Notes under the pieces: model-generated
Told to the model about the DNA's origin: nothing
Databases searched by the model: none
What the model saw: the letters and a program-made list of their open reading frames with translations, nothing else
In this document: positions 5,523 to 6,717 of the stretch, in pieces
Numbering within the stretch: the first letter of the stretch is position 1
Layout: the number at the start of each line of letters is the position of its first letter
Made by a program: the position numbers and the translations under genes
From: an uncultured Ruminococcus sp.
GTDB lineage: Bacteria > Bacillota_A > Clostridia > Oscillospirales > Ruminococcaceae
Assembly: GCA_902782875.1 (NCBI GenBank)
Contig: CACZPE010000048.1
Location: 1-6,717, forward strand
Direction of reading: 5' to 3'
DNA length: 6,717 nucleotides

Positions 5523-6542
5523 ATGAAAAAGATGAACAGAAAAATGAAATTGATCTCAGGCAGAATGAATCTGCTTATGGGCCTTACCATGAGCTTTGTA
5601 CTGTCGCTCACAGGTACGCTGCTTTCGGGTCATTTCTCGCTGATAAGCTATCTGATAAGCTTTGCCATCAGCTTTGTGATATCTGTTATCATAGGCACGC
5701 TGTTCCCTGTGAAGCCGATATCCAACAATATCTGCGAAAAGGCAAAAGCGCCTTTCGGCACATTCAAGGCAAGGATCATCACTGCACTTGTGTCCGATAT
5801 CATCTATTCACCCGTAATGACTGTCATTATGTGCTTTACGATGGTTACGCTGGCGGGAATGATGATAGACAAAGAGGCGGAGCAACTTGATGTTCAGATA
5901 AACGAACTGGGTTCCAGACTGTCTGCCCTGCAGAATTCCGTCAATACAAAGCAGAACAGATATGATGATTATATATCCAAGATAAACTCCAAGCAGGAGG
6001 AATATGAAAAAGCCCAGAAGGAGCTTGATGCGCTCATTGCCGACAACGACAGGATGACAGATGAGTATAAAGAGCTTTCCTCACGGATAGAGGAGCTTGA
6101 AAAAGACATAGAGAGTGCAAATGCGGCGACCAGAACTTCTCTTGAGGAAGAAAAACAGGAGCTTCTGACAAAAGCCGAAGAGCTTGAAGCAAAGCTGGAG
6201 GATATGAAAAGGGATATCATCCAGATGAAGATAAGCGTTAATGCTCTCAGCAGCGGTATTGAGCAGATGAATATCAATATGAAGCAGTCTTCTTCCAATA
6301 AGGACCAGGAAGAGATCGCAGCACTACAGGGCCAGATCAATGAGCTCAACGGTAAAAAGAACGGTATGCTATCAGGCAAGCCTTCATTCCTTCAGTCACT
6401 GCCTCTTTCTCTTATAGTATGCTTTGCTGTGGGATTTGTACTTATCATGATAGTAGAACCGCTGTATCTGGGCGGCCTTATGAAATACTACAACATCGAT
6501 CCTATGGATCCCGACGGAGAAGAGAAGTTTGTACGCAAATAG
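5523..6542 (+). CDS. Four-helix membrane protein with long coiled coil, function unknown
   Basis: I do not recognise a characterised family. The 339 residues show a basic start (MKKMNRKMK), membrane segments at about 16-34, 38-61, 86-114 and 292-313, and a highly charged heptad-like coiled coil from about 116 to 282 (for example ELSSRIEELEKDIE at 184-197, then EEEKQELLTKAEELEAKLED). By the positive-inside rule the loop at 62-85 is cytoplasmic, so the coiled coil should lie outside the membrane between helices 3 and 4. GTLLSG before helix 2 (31-36) is echoed by GMLSG before helix 4 (281-285), hinting at a duplicated two-helix unit with the coil inserted in the second copy. The helical part faintly resembles DUF2798-like proteins. 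The frame also opens at GTG 5517, but ATG 5523 has AGAAGG at 5511-5516 with correct spacing. The gap to trmO is 26 bases with no promoter. Confidence 0.85.
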   Translation: MKKMNRKMKLISGRMNLLMGLTMSFVLSLTGTLLSGHFSLISYLISFAISFVISVIIGTLFPVKPISNNICEKAKAPFGTFKARIITALVSDIIYSPVMTVIMCFTMVTLAGMMIDKEAEQLDVQINELGSRLSALQNSVNTKQNRYDDYISKINSKQEEYEKAQKELDALIADNDRMTDEYKELSSRIEELEKDIESANAATRTSLEEEKQELLTKAEELEAKLEDMKRDIIQMKISVNALSSGIEQMNINMKQSSSNKDQEEIAALQGQINELNGKKNGMLSGKPSFLQSLPLSLIVCFAVGFVLIMIVEPLYLGGLMKYYNIDPMDPDGEEKFVRK

Positions 6543-6546
6543 TATT

Positions 6547-6570
6547 GATGCCTGACGTATGTCAGGCATC
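6547..6570 (+). terminator. Perfect 10-bp hairpin after the operon, possible terminator
   Basis: GATGCCTGAC and GTCAGGCATC pair perfectly around a GTAT loop, starting four bases after the stop of the coiled-coil protein. The position fits an operon-end terminator. The following bases (TTCACTAATAC) are a poor T-tract, so it may be leaky, letting transcription continue into the next gene, or may mainly protect the mRNA 3' end. Confidence 0.6.
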
Positions 6571-6625
6571 TTCACTAATACATAAAGACATATCCTTTTT
6601 GACAATAGGGGAAAGGAACAGGATT

Positions 6626-6717
6626 ATGAATGCATATGTGGCGTTTTCGCTTTTTGCCTTTATGATAATCGTATACTGGGTGATCTCAGAGCTGTTCACC
6701 ATACTTTTCAGGCTTAC
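6626..6717 (+). CDS. Partial membrane protein N-terminus, cut by window edge
   Basis: An ATG with AAAGGAA at 6612-6618 (7-base spacing) opens 30 codons to the window end: MNAYVAFSLFAFMIIVYWV, then ISELFTILFRL. Residues 3-28 make a membrane helix. The 'YWVISELFTILFRL' ending recalls a Firmicute membrane-protein family whose members sometimes carry a TrkA-C-like domain, but too little is visible to name it. It starts 83 bases after the coiled-coil gene, beyond the hairpin, and may be co-transcribed by read-through. The ORF is too short to be certain on its own; the good binding site and hydrophobic start argue that it is real. Confidence 0.65.
   Translation, partial: MNAYVAFSLFAFMIIVYWVISELFTILFRL

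Noticed and set aside
5969..6379. Serine-rich minus-strand reading frame of 136 codons
   Set aside because: It is the antisense shadow of the glutamate- and leucine-rich coiled coil; complementary codons give serine runs. No start signal.
6599..6627. TTGACA with GATTAT 17 bases later as a promoter for the last gene
   Set aside because: The -10 candidate overlaps the ATG at 6626, which would make transcription start inside the gene while a good binding site lies upstream.

Overview
The window looks like a chromosomal piece of a low-to-moderate GC Firmicute, most like the Ruminococcus/Oscillospiraceae group. The basis is protein flavour, AGGAGG-type ribosome binding sites, consensus sigma-A promoters and very tight gene packing. 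This placement is inference from sequence style, not from a search. No mobile element, CRISPR array or phage gene is visible, and most genes fall into known families.

Left part, minus strand (1-988): a two-gene unit reading leftwards. It holds a TetR-family regulator (318-881) overlapping by ATGA the start of a membrane protein cut by the window edge. The membrane protein is probably a CPBP/CAAX-like intramembrane protease, judged from its N-terminus only. The unit starts from a perfect TTGACA-18-TATAAT promoter buried under two inverted repeats of TATAAC/GTTATA, one a perfect 20-bp palindrome. This strongly suggests autoregulation.

Middle (990-1428): a stand-alone initiator tRNA-fMet gene on the minus strand, with its own sigma-A promoter and a strong intrinsic terminator. 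After it come about 90 bp in which I recognise nothing (1240-1330), then a GC-rich hairpin that looks like a dispersed intergenic repeat. A plus-strand TTGACA-17-TATTAT promoter follows directly.

Right part, plus strand (1429-6542): a probable five-gene operon with gaps or overlaps of -1 to +26 nt. The genes are nnr (bifunctional NAD(P)HX epimerase/dehydratase), a leaderless CE2-type SGNH carbohydrate esterase, walJ/yycJ (metallo-beta-lactamase-fold nuclease family), trmO (methylates t6A37 in tRNA), and a 339-aa four-helix membrane protein with a coiled coil of about 165 residues between its third and fourth membrane helices. The first four are enzymes of metabolite repair, sugar deacetylation, DNA maintenance and tRNA modification, and share no obvious pathway. 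The fifth is the least understood protein here. A 10-bp perfect hairpin follows it, then the first 30 codons of another membrane protein run off the edge.

The items most worth a second look are the coiled-coil membrane protein, the dense TetR operator array, the cytoplasmic-looking CE2 esterase inside a housekeeping operon, and the GC-rich repeat hairpin against the operon promoter.
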